Made by a program: the position numbers and the translations under genes. From contig OZ260072.1 in assembly GCA_965284315.1 (NCBI GenBank), forward strand, positions 1,116,001-1,180,000: a stretch of DNA of 64,000 nt. The letters are read 5' to 3'. This stretch comes from PCRC01 sp017848435. GTDB taxonomy: Bacteria > Pseudomonadota > Gammaproteobacteria > Burkholderiales > Burkholderiaceae_C. The notes under the pieces were generated by a model that made no database searches, was not told the origin of the DNA, and saw nothing but the letters and a program-made list of their open reading frames with translations. Of this stretch, positions 7,715 to 18,818 are shown piece after piece; within the stretch, counting starts at the first letter, position 1, and each line of letters starts with the position of its first letter.

Positions 7715-8614
7715 TTATTCTCCTTTACCGTCAGCAGCCGGTGCGGCTCCTGGCGCGGCGACTTTGCGGACGCGCTTAACGGTAGATTTCGGTGCATCGG
7801 CACCTGTTGCTTCAGCAGGCTTGTCACTGCCATCGGCCGGGGCGGCGTTGGCACCCGCTGGACGGCGGGGACCACGTGCTGGCGGACGGTCGTTCGGGCG
7901 GTCGCCAGGACGGGCATCGCGACGTGGACCGCGTGGGCGGCGCTCTTCGTCATTGCGTGGCTCGATCGCGGCAGGCGCGTCGTTGCGGCCCAGCGTGTCG
8001 CCTTTATAGACCCAGACCTTGACGCCGATCACACCGTAGGTGGTCTTGGCTTCGGAGGTACCGTAGTCAATGTCCGCGCGCAGGGTGTGGAGGGGCACGC
8101 GACCTTCGCGGTACCACTCGCAACGGGCGATTGCAATGCCGTTCAGACGGCCCGAGCTCATGATCTTGATGCCCAGGGCGCCCAGACGCATCGCGTTCTG
8201 CATCGCACGCTTCATCGCGCGGCGGAACATGATGCGCTTTTCGAGCTGCTGCGTGATGCTGTCGGCGATCAGTTTGGCATCGATTTCGGGCTTGCGCACT
8301 TCTTCGATGTTCACCGCAACCGGCACGCCCAGGCGGGTGGCCAGCTCACGCTTGAGGTTCTCGATGTCTTCGCCTTTCTTGCCGATCACCACGCCCGGGC
8401 GTGCCGAGAAAATGGTGATGCGGGCGTTCTTGGCAGGACGCTCGATCAGGATGCGCGACACAGCGGCGTTTTTCAGCTTGGCCTTCAGGTACTCACGCAC
8501 CTTGATGTCTTCGGCCAGCATGCCCGCGAAGTCGCGGTTGCTTGCGTACCAGCGGCTGGCCCAGTTGCGGCTGACCGAAAGGCGGAAGCCGGTGGGGTGG
8601 ATTTTTTGTCCCAT
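7715..8614 (-). CDS. rpsC: 30S ribosomal protein S3 with extended basic C-terminal tail
   Basis: 299 residues, against about 230 in most proteobacteria. The canonical part starts MGQKIHPTGFRLSVSRNWAS and includes the KH domain GVVIGKKGEDIENLK and the C-terminal domain ending GVKVWVYKGD. After about residue 212 comes a roughly 85-residue low-complexity tail rich in Arg, Pro, Ala and Asp (RRPRGPRRDARPGDRPNDR and further). S3 forms the mRNA entry channel and helicase of the 30S subunit. The ATG chosen gives the family N-terminus; it lies 14 bases after rplV. Confidence 0.96.
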   Translation of the reverse strand: MGQKIHPTGFRLSVSRNWASRWYASNRDFAGMLAEDIKVREYLKAKLKNAAVSRILIERPAKNARITIFSARPGVVIGKKGEDIENLKRELATRLGVPVAVNIEEVRKPEIDAKLIADSITQQLEKRIMFRRAMKRAMQNAMRLGALGIKIMSSGRLNGIAIARCEWYREGRVPLHTLRADIDYGTSEAKTTYGVIGVKVWVYKGDTLGRNDAPAAIEPRNDEERRPRGPRRDARPGDRPNDRPPARGPRRPAGANAAPADGSDKPAEATGADAPKSTVKRVRKVAAPGAAPAADGKGE

Positions 8615-8628
8615 ATCTTTCCGACCTG

Positions 8629-8958
8629 TCAGTTGCCAACCGTCACGTACACATGGCACGTGGGCTTGCGGATGCTGTTGCCACGGCCTTTGGCGCGGGC
8701 GGTGAAGCGGCGCAGCGATGCGCCCTGCTCGACGTAAATGGTCTTGACCTTGAGTTCGTCAATGTCGGCGCCGTCGTTGTGCTCGGCGTTGGCAATGGCG
8801 GACTCCAGAACCTTCTTGACGATTCCCGCAGCTTTTTTCTGCGTGAAGTTCAGGATGTTCAGCGCTTGATCGACTTTCTTGCCGCGGATCAGGTCGGCAA
8901 CCAGACGGCCTTTGTCAACCGACAGGCGGACGCCTTTAAGGACTGCACGTGTTTCCAT
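8629..8958 (-). CDS. rplV: 50S ribosomal protein L22
   Basis: 109 residues, standard length. It shows ADLIRGKKVDQALNILNFT and the beta-hairpin tip ARAKGRGNSIRKPTCHVYVTV, which lines the exit tunnel where macrolides bind. The protein begins METRAVLKGVRLSVDKG. It is in normal S10-operon order, between rpsS and rpsC. Confidence 0.97.
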   Translation of the reverse strand: METRAVLKGVRLSVDKGRLVADLIRGKKVDQALNILNFTQKKAAGIVKKVLESAIANAEHNDGADIDELKVKTIYVEQGASLRRFTARAKGRGNSIRKPTCHVYVTVGN

Positions 8959-8967
8959 GGTGTTACC

Positions 8968-9246
8968 TTATTTCTTCTGGACTTTTTTGTCCGCAGGATG
9001 GCCCTTGAAAGTCCGCGTCAGCGCGAACTCACCAAGCTTGTGGCCAACCATCTGGTCGGTGATGTAGACCGGCACGTGTTGTTTGCCGTTGTGCACGGCA
9101 ATCGTCAGGCCAATGAAATCGGGCAACACCATCGAGCGGCGCGACCAGGTCTTGATCGGCTTTTTGTCCTTGGTTGCCACGGCCTTTTCGGCCTTGGCAA
9201 TCAGGTGTTGGTCAACGAATGGACCTTTTTTGAGTGAGCGAGTCAT
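8968..9246 (-). CDS. rpsS: 30S ribosomal protein S19
   Basis: 92 residues starting MTRSLKKGPFVDQHL, with the family signature KTWSRRSMVLPDFIGLTIAVHNGK and PVYITDQMVGHKLGEFALTRTF. S19 forms a complex with S13 at the head of the 30S subunit. Standard operon position. Confidence 0.97.
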   Translation of the reverse strand: MTRSLKKGPFVDQHLIAKAEKAVATKDKKPIKTWSRRSMVLPDFIGLTIAVHNGKQHVPVYITDQMVGHKLGEFALTRTFKGHPADKKVQKK

Positions 9247-9256
9247 GGCTTACCCC

Positions 9257-10081
9257 TTACTTCTTGCGACGCGACACGATCATGACCTGCGTGCGCTTGT
9301 TGTTACGGGTACGGTAGCCCTTGGTCAGGTTACCCCATGGATCGACAGGGTGGCGACCTTCGCCAGTCTTGCCTTCGCCGCCACCGTGAGGGTGGTCAAC
9401 CGGGTTCATCACCACACCGCGAACGGTCGGGCGGATACCCATCCAGCGCTTGACACCGGCCTTGCCCAAACGGCGCAGGCTGTGTTCTTCGTTGGCAACT
9501 TCGCCAATCGTGGCGCGGCATTCGATGTGGATCTTGCGAACCTCACCCGAACGCATGCGCACCTGGGCGTACATGCCTTCGCGGGCCAGCAGCGTGGCCG
9601 ACGTACCAGCGGAGCGTGCAATCTGCGCACCCTTGCCAGGCTGCAACTCGATGCAGTGGATCGTCGAACCCACCGGGATGTTGCGGATCGGCAGCGTGTT
9701 ACCAGCGCGGATCGGCGCTTCGGCACCGCTCAACAGCGACGCACCCACTTCCAGACCACGCGGGGCAATGATGTAACGGCGCTCACCGTCGGCGTAGCAC
9801 ACCAGAGCGATGTGGGCCGTGCGGTTGGGGTCGTACTCAATGCGCTCGACCTTGGCCGGAATCGCATCCTTGTTGCGCACAAAGTCGACCACGCGGTAGT
9901 GGTGCTTGTGACCACCGCCCTTGTGGCGGGTGGTGATGTGGCCGTTGTTGTTGCGGCCAGCCTTCTGGAACTGCGGCTCCAGCAGAGGCGCATACGGGTC
10001 ACCCTTGAACAGGTGGTCCCGCGTGACCTTGACAACGCCACGTTGGCCGGGCGATGTCGGTTTGAGTTTGATGACAGCCAT
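9257..10081 (-). CDS. rplB: 50S ribosomal protein L2
   Basis: 274 residues. MAVIKLKPTSPGQRG is the usual betaproteobacterial N-terminus, and the peptidyl-transferase-centre loop GVVMNPVDHPHGGGEGKTGEG contains the essential His near position 230. L2 is one of the most conserved 50S proteins and is needed for subunit association and peptidyl transfer. Spacing to rpsS and rplW is 10 and 2 bases. Confidence 0.98.
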   Translation of the reverse strand: MAVIKLKPTSPGQRGVVKVTRDHLFKGDPYAPLLEPQFQKAGRNNNGHITTRHKGGGHKHHYRVVDFVRNKDAIPAKVERIEYDPNRTAHIALVCYADGERRYIIAPRGLEVGASLLSGAEAPIRAGNTLPIRNIPVGSTIHCIELQPGKGAQIARSAGTSATLLAREGMYAQVRMRSGEVRKIHIECRATIGEVANEEHSLRRLGKAGVKRWMGIRPTVRGVVMNPVDHPHGGGEGKTGEGRHPVDPWGNLTKGYRTRNNKRTQVMIVSRRKK

Positions 10082-10083
10082 GA

Positions 10084-10404
10084 TTACGCCGCCTCCCCAT
10101 TCAGGTTCAGCTCTTGACCGGGCTTGAGCATCACGTAGGCCTTGCGAACGTTGTCGCGGCGGCCAACGGACTTGCCGAAGCGCTTGGTCTTGCCCTTGGT
10201 ATTCACCACAGAGACGCCCTTGACCTCAACTTTGAACATCAATTCCACAGCGGCCTTGATTTCGTATTTGGTCGCGTCTTGCAGCACCTTGAAAGTCACG
10301 GCGTTGGATTTCTCGGCCACCATGGTTGCCTTTTCAGACACGATGGGGGCAACCAACACCTTCATCAGACGACCTTCGTCGAATTTCTGGATGGCGGCGC
10401 TCAT
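10084..10404 (-). CDS. rplW: 50S ribosomal protein L23
   Basis: 106 residues with VLVAPIVSEKATMVAEKSN near the start and the GKTKRFGKSVGRRDNVRKAYV loop. L23 is the tunnel-exit protein that docks trigger factor, SRP and SecYEG. The gene overlaps rplD by 4 bases, which suggests coupled translation. Confidence 0.97.
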   Translation of the reverse strand: MSAAIQKFDEGRLMKVLVAPIVSEKATMVAEKSNAVTFKVLQDATKYEIKAAVELMFKVEVKGVSVVNTKGKTKRFGKSVGRRDNVRKAYVMLKPGQELNLNGEAA

Positions 10405-11021
10405 GCGAACATCTCCTTGAGCTTGTCGATCGCGGCTTTGGTCACGAGCACTTTCTTGAAGTGCACCAGCGACAGCGGATCGGCGTAACGCGGCTCCACC
10501 ACCAACACGTTCACCAGGTTGCGGGACGCGAGGTACAGGTTTTCGTCGACTTCGTCGGCAATCACCAGCACCGAGTTCAGGTTCATCGCCTTGAGCTTGG
10601 CCGCGAGCGGCTTGGTCTTGGGCGAGTCCACCTTGAGCGAATCCACCACAGCCAGACGACCTTCGCGGGCCAGCTGCGAGAAGATCGAAGCCATACCGGC
10701 ACGGTACATCTTCTTGTTGATCTTCTGGGTGAAGTTCTCGTCAGGCATGTTCGGGAAAATCCGACCGCCGCCGCGCCACAGAGGCGAGGAGGTCATACCG
10801 GCACGGGCGCGGCCCGTTCCCTTTTGCTTGAATGGTTTCTTGGTCGAATGCTTGACCTGTTCGCGGTCTTTCTGGGCACGGGTGCCCTGACGCGCGTTGG
10901 CCTGGTAAGCGACCACGATCTGGTGCACCAGATCTTCGTTGTATTCACGACCGAACACGGTCTCAGGGGCGTCGTATTTGGACGCGGCCTGACCTTGGTC
11001 ATTCAGGAGTTCGAGCTGCAT
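10401..11021 (-). CDS. rplD: 50S ribosomal protein L4
   Basis: 206 residues. The extended tunnel loop is clear (KHSTKKPFKQKGTGRARAG, then SPLWRGGGRIFPN). L4 lines the exit tunnel with L22; in Escherichia coli it also represses the S10 operon by binding the leader. Whether that regulation exists here is unknown, but the hairpin before rplC (11,761-11,798) would be a candidate site. Overlaps rplW by 4 bases and rplC by 1 base. Confidence 0.97.
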   Translation of the reverse strand: MQLELLNDQGQAASKYDAPETVFGREYNEDLVHQIVVAYQANARQGTRAQKDREQVKHSTKKPFKQKGTGRARAGMTSSPLWRGGGRIFPNMPDENFTQKINKKMYRAGMASIFSQLAREGRLAVVDSLKVDSPKTKPLAAKLKAMNLNSVLVIADEVDENLYLASRNLVNVLVVEPRYADPLSLVHFKKVLVTKAAIDKLKEMFA

Positions 11022-11692
11022 CAGTTCGCTCCTTTGGCTTTGACTTTGATGGCGGGACGCACGGTCACAAAACCACCCTTGGAGCCGGGCACTGCGCCCT
11101 TGATCAACAGCAGCTGACGGGCTTCGTCAATGCGGATCACGTCCAGGTTTTGTGTCGTCACGAGGTCCACGCCGAGGTGGCCCGTCATGCGTTTGCCGGG
11201 GAACACACGGCCAGGATCCTGCGCCATACCGATCGAGCCGGGCACATTGTGCGAACGGCTGTTACCGTGCGACGCGCGCTGCGAGCTCATGTGGTGGCGC
11301 TTGATCGTGCCAGCGTAGCCCTTGCCGATGGTCGTGCCCTGCACGTCCACCTTCTGGCCCACGGTAAACACAGCGGTCACAGGCACAGTGGCACCGGCAG
11401 CGTACTGGGTCGCTACGTCGGTGGTCACGCGGAATTCCTGGATCACTTCACCGGCTTCCACGCCTGCTTTTGCAAGGTGGCCGGCTTGCGGCTTGGTCAC
11501 GCGCGATGCTTTGCGCGCGCCAAACGTCACCTGCAAGGCAACGTAGCCGTCATTCTCTTGGGTTTTCACCTGGGTCACGCGGTTGTTGGACACATCCAGC
11601 ACCGTGACAGGAACAGCGTCCCCATCAGCAGTGAACAGACGCATCATGCCCACCTTGCGGCCCAGCAACCCTAGGGAGTTGCTCAGACTCAT
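11021..11692 (-). CDS. rplC: 50S ribosomal protein L3
   Basis: 223 residues beginning MSLSNSLGLLGRKVGMMRLF. It has the PGSIGMAQDPGRVFPGKRM signature, with the Gln that PrmB methylates in other proteobacteria, and GHLGVDLVTTQNLDVIR. The start is fixed by GGAGA a few bases upstream. L3 initiates 50S assembly. Unlike the usual layout, rplC is preceded by its own promoter-like sequence and a hairpin rather than running straight on from rpsJ. Confidence 0.97.
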   Translation of the reverse strand: MSLSNSLGLLGRKVGMMRLFTADGDAVPVTVLDVSNNRVTQVKTQENDGYVALQVTFGARKASRVTKPQAGHLAKAGVEAGEVIQEFRVTTDVATQYAAGATVPVTAVFTVGQKVDVQGTTIGKGYAGTIKRHHMSSQRASHGNSRSHNVPGSIGMAQDPGRVFPGKRMTGHLGVDLVTTQNLDVIRIDEARQLLLIKGAVPGSKGGFVTVRPAIKVKAKGAN

Positions 11693-11760
11693 TTTTTTCT
11701 CCAAAACTTCCACCGCTGCCACTTCAATTGGCGACAACGTTTTGGCGTGAAAGACTGTTA

Positions 11761-11798
11761 ATAAAACTTGCCCGCTTTGCAGCGCAAATGCGGGCAAG
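11761..11798 (-). terminator. Terminator-like hairpin in the rplC leader
   Basis: A perfect 9-bp stem, CTTGCCCGC with GCGGGCAAG, followed on the minus strand by TTTTAT. Relative to the promoter at 11,805-11,833 the hairpin starts right at the expected transcription start. It either stops readthrough from rpsJ or acts as an attenuator for rplC and the genes behind it. Confidence 0.6.
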
Positions 11799-11804
11799 CC
11801 TCAA

Positions 11805-11833
11805 AGTATAACGCGAACCGCCATTTCTGGCAA
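11805..11833 (-). promoter_or_regulatory. Sigma-70-type promoter for rplC and the rest of the S10 cluster
   Basis: On the minus strand TTGCCA and TATACT are separated by exactly 17 bases, a near-consensus -35/-10 pair, about 115 bases upstream of the rplC start codon. It lies between rpsJ and rplC, which are usually cotranscribed without an internal promoter. Confidence 0.6.
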
Positions 11834-11858
11834 ATTCGCATTACACCGTTCTGCTTCT

Positions 11859-11887
11859 GCGCGCCACCGTCAAACGGTGTGGCGCGC
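11859..11887 (-). other. Strong hairpin just after rpsJ
   Basis: GCGCGCCACCGT pairs with ACGGTGTGGCGCGC except for a two-base bulge, giving a 12-bp GC-rich stem 7 bases beyond the rpsJ stop. No T-run follows, so it may be a transcript 3'-end stabiliser or processing signal rather than a simple terminator. Confidence 0.5.
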
Positions 11888-11894
11888 AAAACGA

Positions 11895-12209
11895 TCACTG
11901 CAGCTTGATTTCGACGTCCACGCCAGCAGGCAGGTCGAGCTTCATCAGCGCGTCAACTGTCTTGTCAGTCGGGTCGACGATGTCCATCAGGCGCTGGTGC
12001 GTGCGGATTTCAAACTGGTCACGGCTGGTCTTGTTGACGTGCGGCGAACGCAGAATGTCGAAACGCTTCATGCGGGTTGGCAAAGGCACGGGGCCCTTGA
12101 CAATCGCGCCGGTGCGCTTGGCAGTGTCAACGATCTCGGCAGCGGACTGGTCGATCAGTTTGTAGTCAAACGCCTTCAGGCGGATGCGGATTTTTTGCTT
12201 GGCAGACAT
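11895..12209 (-). CDS. rpsJ: 30S ribosomal protein S10 (NusE)
   Basis: 104 residues. MSAKQKIRIRLKAFDYKLID and GPVPLPTRMKRFDILRSPHVNKTSRDQFE are diagnostic. S10 also acts as NusE in antitermination with NusB and NusG. It starts 27 bases after tuf on the same strand and so belongs transcriptionally with the str operon here. Hairpins and a new promoter separate it from rplC. Confidence 0.98.
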   Translation of the reverse strand: MSAKQKIRIRLKAFDYKLIDQSAAEIVDTAKRTGAIVKGPVPLPTRMKRFDILRSPHVNKTSRDQFEIRTHQRLMDIVDPTDKTVDALMKLDLPAGVDVEIKLQ

Positions 12210-12236
12210 GGTAATTCCTTCGGTTATTTAAAGAAA

Positions 12237-13427
<1,191 letters not shown>

Positions 13428-13530
13428 TTTTCAAATCTCCAAAGAGCAGTGCCCGTGATCGGGTTTTACGTTTGCATCAGATTGCTGGTTCCATCGCCAC
13501 GGGCAGCGTTGGGCACCTGATCGCAGACGC

Positions 13531-13549
13531 GGCCGCCAACATGGCGGCC
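13531..13549 (-). other. Hairpin between fusA and tuf
   Basis: GGCCGCC-AACAT-GGCGGCC is a perfect 7-bp stem 13 bases beyond the fusA stop. There is no T-run, so it is more likely a processing or stability element between two highly expressed genes than a terminator. Confidence 0.45.
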
Positions 13550-13562
13550 GGTTGAAGGGGTG

Positions 13563-15665
<2,103 letters not shown>

Positions 15666-15782
15666 GATGGATCCTTGGTTGATCTGACTTTTTACTGCGT
15701 GCTTGTGACACAGCCTTGAAATGGGGGCGATGGGCTGGTTCACAACCAGCCCATCCCTTGCCGCATGCTGCGGCAGCGCGCT

Positions 15783-16256
15783 TTAGAAGCGGAAGTGCGA
15801 GAACGCCTTGTTGGCCTCAGCCATGCGGTGAACTTCGTCACGCTTCTTCATGGCACCGCCACGGCCTTCGGTGGCTTCCATCAGTTCGTTGGCCAAGCGC
15901 AGGGCCATCGACTTTTCACCACGCTTCTTGGCGGCTTCTTTCACCCAGCGCATGGCCAAAGCCAGGCGACGAACAGGGCGCACCTCAACCGGCACCTGGT
16001 AGTTGGCACCGCCAACGCGGCGGGACTTCACTTCGACCATGGGCTTCACGTTGTTGATGGCCATGGTGAAGGCTTCCAGCGGGTCTTTGCCCGGGTTCTT
16101 CTTCTCGATCTGGTCGAGGGCACCGTAAATGATGCGCTCGGCAACCGCTTTTTTGCCGCCTTGCATGATCACGTTCATGAATTTGGCGAGCTCGACATTG
16201 CCGAACTTGGGATCCGGCAGGATTTCACGTTTAGGGACTTCGCGACGACGTGGCAT
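15783..16256 (-). CDS. rpsG: 30S ribosomal protein S7
   Basis: 157 residues from MPRRREVPKREILPDPKFG, with VNNVKPMVEVKSRRVGGANYQVPVEVRP as signature. S7 nucleates assembly of the 30S head and in Escherichia coli represses the str operon by binding the rpsL-rpsG intergenic RNA. That intergenic region is 216 bases here and contains a large inverted repeat (16,375-16,406). Confidence 0.97.
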   Translation of the reverse strand: MPRRREVPKREILPDPKFGNVELAKFMNVIMQGGKKAVAERIIYGALDQIEKKNPGKDPLEAFTMAINNVKPMVEVKSRRVGGANYQVPVEVRPVRRLALAMRWVKEAAKKRGEKSMALRLANELMEATEGRGGAMKKRDEVHRMAEANKAFSHFRF

Positions 16257-16374
16257 TTTTTCACCTCTTTGCTTCAGTTGGCACCACAACAGCACAACGC
16301 TTTTGCAGCACCGCGAGAGTCATTTCAACCCTCACTTACTCGACCGGCGCAACCATTTGCACTTGGGTCACTTC

Positions 16375-16406
16375 GCTTGAAACACCTGCCACGGTGATTT
16401 TCAAGC
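16375..16406 (-). promoter_or_regulatory. Inverted repeat in the rpsL-rpsG spacer, candidate S7 operator RNA
   Basis: GCTTGAAA and TTTCAAGC form an 8-bp outer stem with an inner CACC/GGTG stem. It lies in the unusually long 216-base spacer between rpsL and rpsG, the position where S7 autoregulation acts in Escherichia coli. The rest of the spacer shows no gene or clear promoter. Confidence 0.4.
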
Positions 16407-16472
16407 ACCTGTTTTTTGAAGAAGCCTTGCGACCGCTTCTGGCGCGGGCAATACAGCCCGAACCGGGTTGGC

Positions 16473-16850
16473 TTATTTGGCCTTTGGCTTTTTCGCACCG
16501 TATTTGGAGCGCGACTGCTTGCGGTCTTTCACGCCTTGCAGGTCGAGCGAACCGCGCACGATGTGGTAACGGACACCGGGCAAGTCCTTGACACGACCAC
16601 CGCGCACCAGAACCACCGAGTGCTCCTGCAGGTTGTGGCCTTCACCGCCGATGTAGGAGATGATCTCGAAACCGTTGGTCAGGCGCACTTTGGCGACTTT
16701 ACGCAGCGCCGAGTTTGGCTTTTTTGGCGTCGTGGTGTACACACGGGTGCACACGCCTCGGCGCTGTGGCGAGTTTTGCATCGCAGGGCTTTTCGAGTTG
16801 ATCTGTTCGACCTCGCGCCCCTGACGCACCAATTGATTGATGGTTGGCAT
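16473..16850 (-). CDS. rpsL: 30S ribosomal protein S12
   Basis: 125 residues. It includes TTTPKKPNSALRKVAKVRL (Lys43) and GGRVKDLPGVRYH (Lys88), the wild-type residues at the positions where streptomycin-resistance changes occur, so this allele looks sensitive. S12 controls decoding accuracy at the A site. It is the first gene of the str operon, 73 bases downstream of a sigma-70-type promoter. No rpoBC genes lie upstream in the window. Confidence 0.98.
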   Translation of the reverse strand: MPTINQLVRQGREVEQINSKSPAMQNSPQRRGVCTRVYTTTPKKPNSALRKVAKVRLTNGFEIISYIGGEGHNLQEHSVVLVRGGRVKDLPGVRYHIVRGSLDLQGVKDRKQSRSKYGAKKPKAK

Positions 16851-16898
16851 TAAAAAACGTCCCTAAACGTCCAAAGAAAAAACGAAAACGTGAATCCC

Positions 16899-16914
16899 TT
16901 CGGGAAATCCCGAA
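16899..16914 (-). other. Short hairpin in the str operon leader
   Basis: TTCGGG-AAAT-CCCGAA forms a 6-bp stem about 10 bases after the -10 box, so near the 5' end of the rpsL mRNA. It may stabilise the transcript. Confidence 0.4.
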
Positions 16915-16923
16915 AAGCCCACG

Positions 16924-16952
16924 ACTATAGCAGTTAGCGGGTTTTCACGCAA
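16924..16952 (-). promoter_or_regulatory. Sigma-70-type promoter of the str operon
   Basis: Minus-strand TTGCGT and TATAGT are separated by 17 bases, placing transcription start about 65 bases upstream of rpsL. It sits in the 117-base gap between the carboxypeptidase gene and rpsL. Confidence 0.65.
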
Positions 16953-16967
16953 ATTGCGTGCTGACGC

Positions 16968-18137
16968 TCACTTCACCCACAGGCGAATGGCGTCCCAGGC
17001 ACGGCCAATGAAAGAGGCCTGTTCGACCCCTTCCAGCACCACCAGCGGTACATTGGTCAGCGCCTGGTCGTCCAGCATGACCTTGAGCGTGCCGACCTGC
17101 TGGCCCTTGGTGAAAGGCGCCACCAGTGGATCGGGACGGGCCACCTGGGTCTTGATTTTTTGTGCGCTGCCGGCTGGAATGGCCACCACCAGGGTTTCAG
17201 GGCGGCCCAGCTTCAGGGTGTTTTCCTTGCCTTTCCAGACCGCTGGCGTGGCCACCGGCTGGTTGGCTTCGAACAGCTTGACGCCTTCAAACGCGGTGTA
17301 GCCCCAGTTCAACAGCTTCTGCGACTCGTTGGCACGGGCGTTCTCGCTGGACGCGCCCAGCACGATGGACAACAGGCGGCGGCCCTTGAGGTTGGGAAAG
17401 TCACGCTTGGCGGTGGCAATCAGGCAATAGCCCGCAGCGGCGGTGTGGCCGGTTTTCAGGCCGTCCACGGTCGGGTCGCGGAACAGCAGGAGGTTGCGGT
17501 TGGTGTCGTTGGCCGTCGGGGTGCCGGTGTAGCGGTACTTCTTGATGGCGTTGAACGCCACGTAATCGGGGAATTCGCGCATCAGCTTGGCGGCCAGCAA
17601 GGCCAGGTCGCGCGCGGTGGTGGTGTGGCCGGGCTCGGTCAAGCCTTCGGGGTTCTTGTAGCTGGTGTTCGCCATGCCAATGGCTTTGGCCTGCTCGTTC
17701 ATCAACTGCACAAAACGCTCCACAGAGCCGGCGACACCTTCGGCCAGCGCCACGGTGGCATCGTTGCCGGACTGCACCACCATGCCCTTGATCAGGTCTT
17801 CCACCGGCACCATCATCTTGGGGTCGATGAACATGCGCGAACCGGGTGTTTTCCAGGCGCGCTCGCTGACCGGCAGGGTTTGTTTCAGGTCGATTTTCTT
17901 GGCGCGCAGCGCATCGAAGACGATGTAGGCCGTCATCAGCTTGGTCAGCGATGCGGGCTCGACCGGCATGTCGATGTCTTTCGCCGCCAAGATCTGGTTG
18001 GCCGACACATCAAGCAGCATGTAGGCACGGGCAGCGATCTCCGGCGCTTCGGGCGTTTGCGCGGCGGCGTTGAAAGCGAGGGGCGCCAGAAGGGCGGCAA
18101 GGGTGAAGGCGCGCAGCGACTGCAGAAAACGTGTCAT
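16968..18137 (-). CDS. D-alanyl-D-alanine carboxypeptidase (PBP5/6 type)
   Basis: 389 residues. A signal peptide (MTRFLQSLRAFTLAALLAPL, cleavage near FNAAAQ) exports it. The penicillin-binding motifs are all present: SxxK as PASLTKLM (Ser63), SxN as QSGND and KTG as GLKTGHT. The C-terminal domain ends with an amphipathic helix (AWDAIRLWVK) that anchors PBP5 relatives to the inner membrane. The enzyme trims terminal D-Ala from peptidoglycan stem peptides. It is read towards rpsL but a promoter separates them. The start was chosen to begin the signal peptide; an ATG 12 codons upstream is also in frame. Confidence 0.93.
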   Translation of the reverse strand: MTRFLQSLRAFTLAALLAPLAFNAAAQTPEAPEIAARAYMLLDVSANQILAAKDIDMPVEPASLTKLMTAYIVFDALRAKKIDLKQTLPVSERAWKTPGSRMFIDPKMMVPVEDLIKGMVVQSGNDATVALAEGVAGSVERFVQLMNEQAKAIGMANTSYKNPEGLTEPGHTTTARDLALLAAKLMREFPDYVAFNAIKKYRYTGTPTANDTNRNLLLFRDPTVDGLKTGHTAAAGYCLIATAKRDFPNLKGRRLLSIVLGASSENARANESQKLLNWGYTAFEGVKLFEANQPVATPAVWKGKENTLKLGRPETLVVAIPAGSAQKIKTQVARPDPLVAPFTKGQQVGTLKVMLDDQALTNVPLVVLEGVEQASFIGRAWDAIRLWVK

Positions 18138-18182
18138 GGGGGTGTCTGTGTGAAAACGGGGCGGGCGAGCCACCCGGAGGCT

Positions 18183-18818
18183 TCAGGATTGGAGGTGCCG
18201 GACCACCAACTGCTTCAAAAGCGGCAATTGTCCATGAAAGAAGTGCCCGCCTCCAGGAATGACGGTGACGGGCAGTAACTGCGGGCGCGCCCAGTCCATC
18301 ACTGCGGCCAGCGGCACGGTGTCGTCGTGCTCACCGTGCACGGCCAAGGTGCGCTCGTGCAACACCTCGGGCACAGTGGCCACCGCAAACCGCGACGCTG
18401 CCGTGCCGACCAGAACCAGCTTCTCCAGCGCGTGCCGGTCCAGCAGCGCCACCGCCGCGTGGCTGGTGACGAAGGCACCAAAGGAAAAGCCGGCCAGGGC
18501 CAGCGGCCCGCCGGGCGCATCGCCCTGGGTGGCATGCGCGACCACCGCCAGCAGGTCGTCGCGCTCGCCCCGGCCTTCGTCGTACGCGCCAGCGCTTTGC
18601 CCCACGCTGCGGAAGTTGAAGCGCCAGGCATCCCAACCGCACTGCACAAAAGCGCGCGTCAGGGTTTGCACGACTTTGTTGTCCAGCGTGCCGCCGAACA
18701 ACGGGTGAGGGTGAGCGATCACTGCGGCACCGCGCCTTGCACCGGCAGCGGTGTCGCGCGCCACCTCCAGCAAACCGGCTGGGCCAGGAATGGTGAAACG
18801 CTCGGTCTGCGCGTTCAT
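18183..18818 (-). CDS. Alpha/beta hydrolase
   Basis: 211 residues. The nucleophile elbow is GFSFGAF (Ser), the acid is probably in GEHDDTVPL and the catalytic His in GGGHFFHGQL; an oxyanion-side segment AHPHPLFGG is typical of a small dienelactone-hydrolase-like family common in proteobacteria. Substrate unknown; no signal peptide, so cytoplasmic. The start codon overlaps the end of exonuclease III by 4 bases, which implies a two-gene operon. Confidence 0.88.
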   Translation of the reverse strand: MNAQTERFTIPGPAGLLEVARDTAAGARRGAAVIAHPHPLFGGTLDNKVVQTLTRAFVQCGWDAWRFNFRSVGQSAGAYDEGRGERDDLLAVVAHATQGDAPGGPLALAGFSFGAFVTSHAAVALLDRHALEKLVLVGTAASRFAVATVPEVLHERTLAVHGEHDDTVPLAAVMDWARPQLLPVTVIPGGGHFFHGQLPLLKQLVVRHLQS

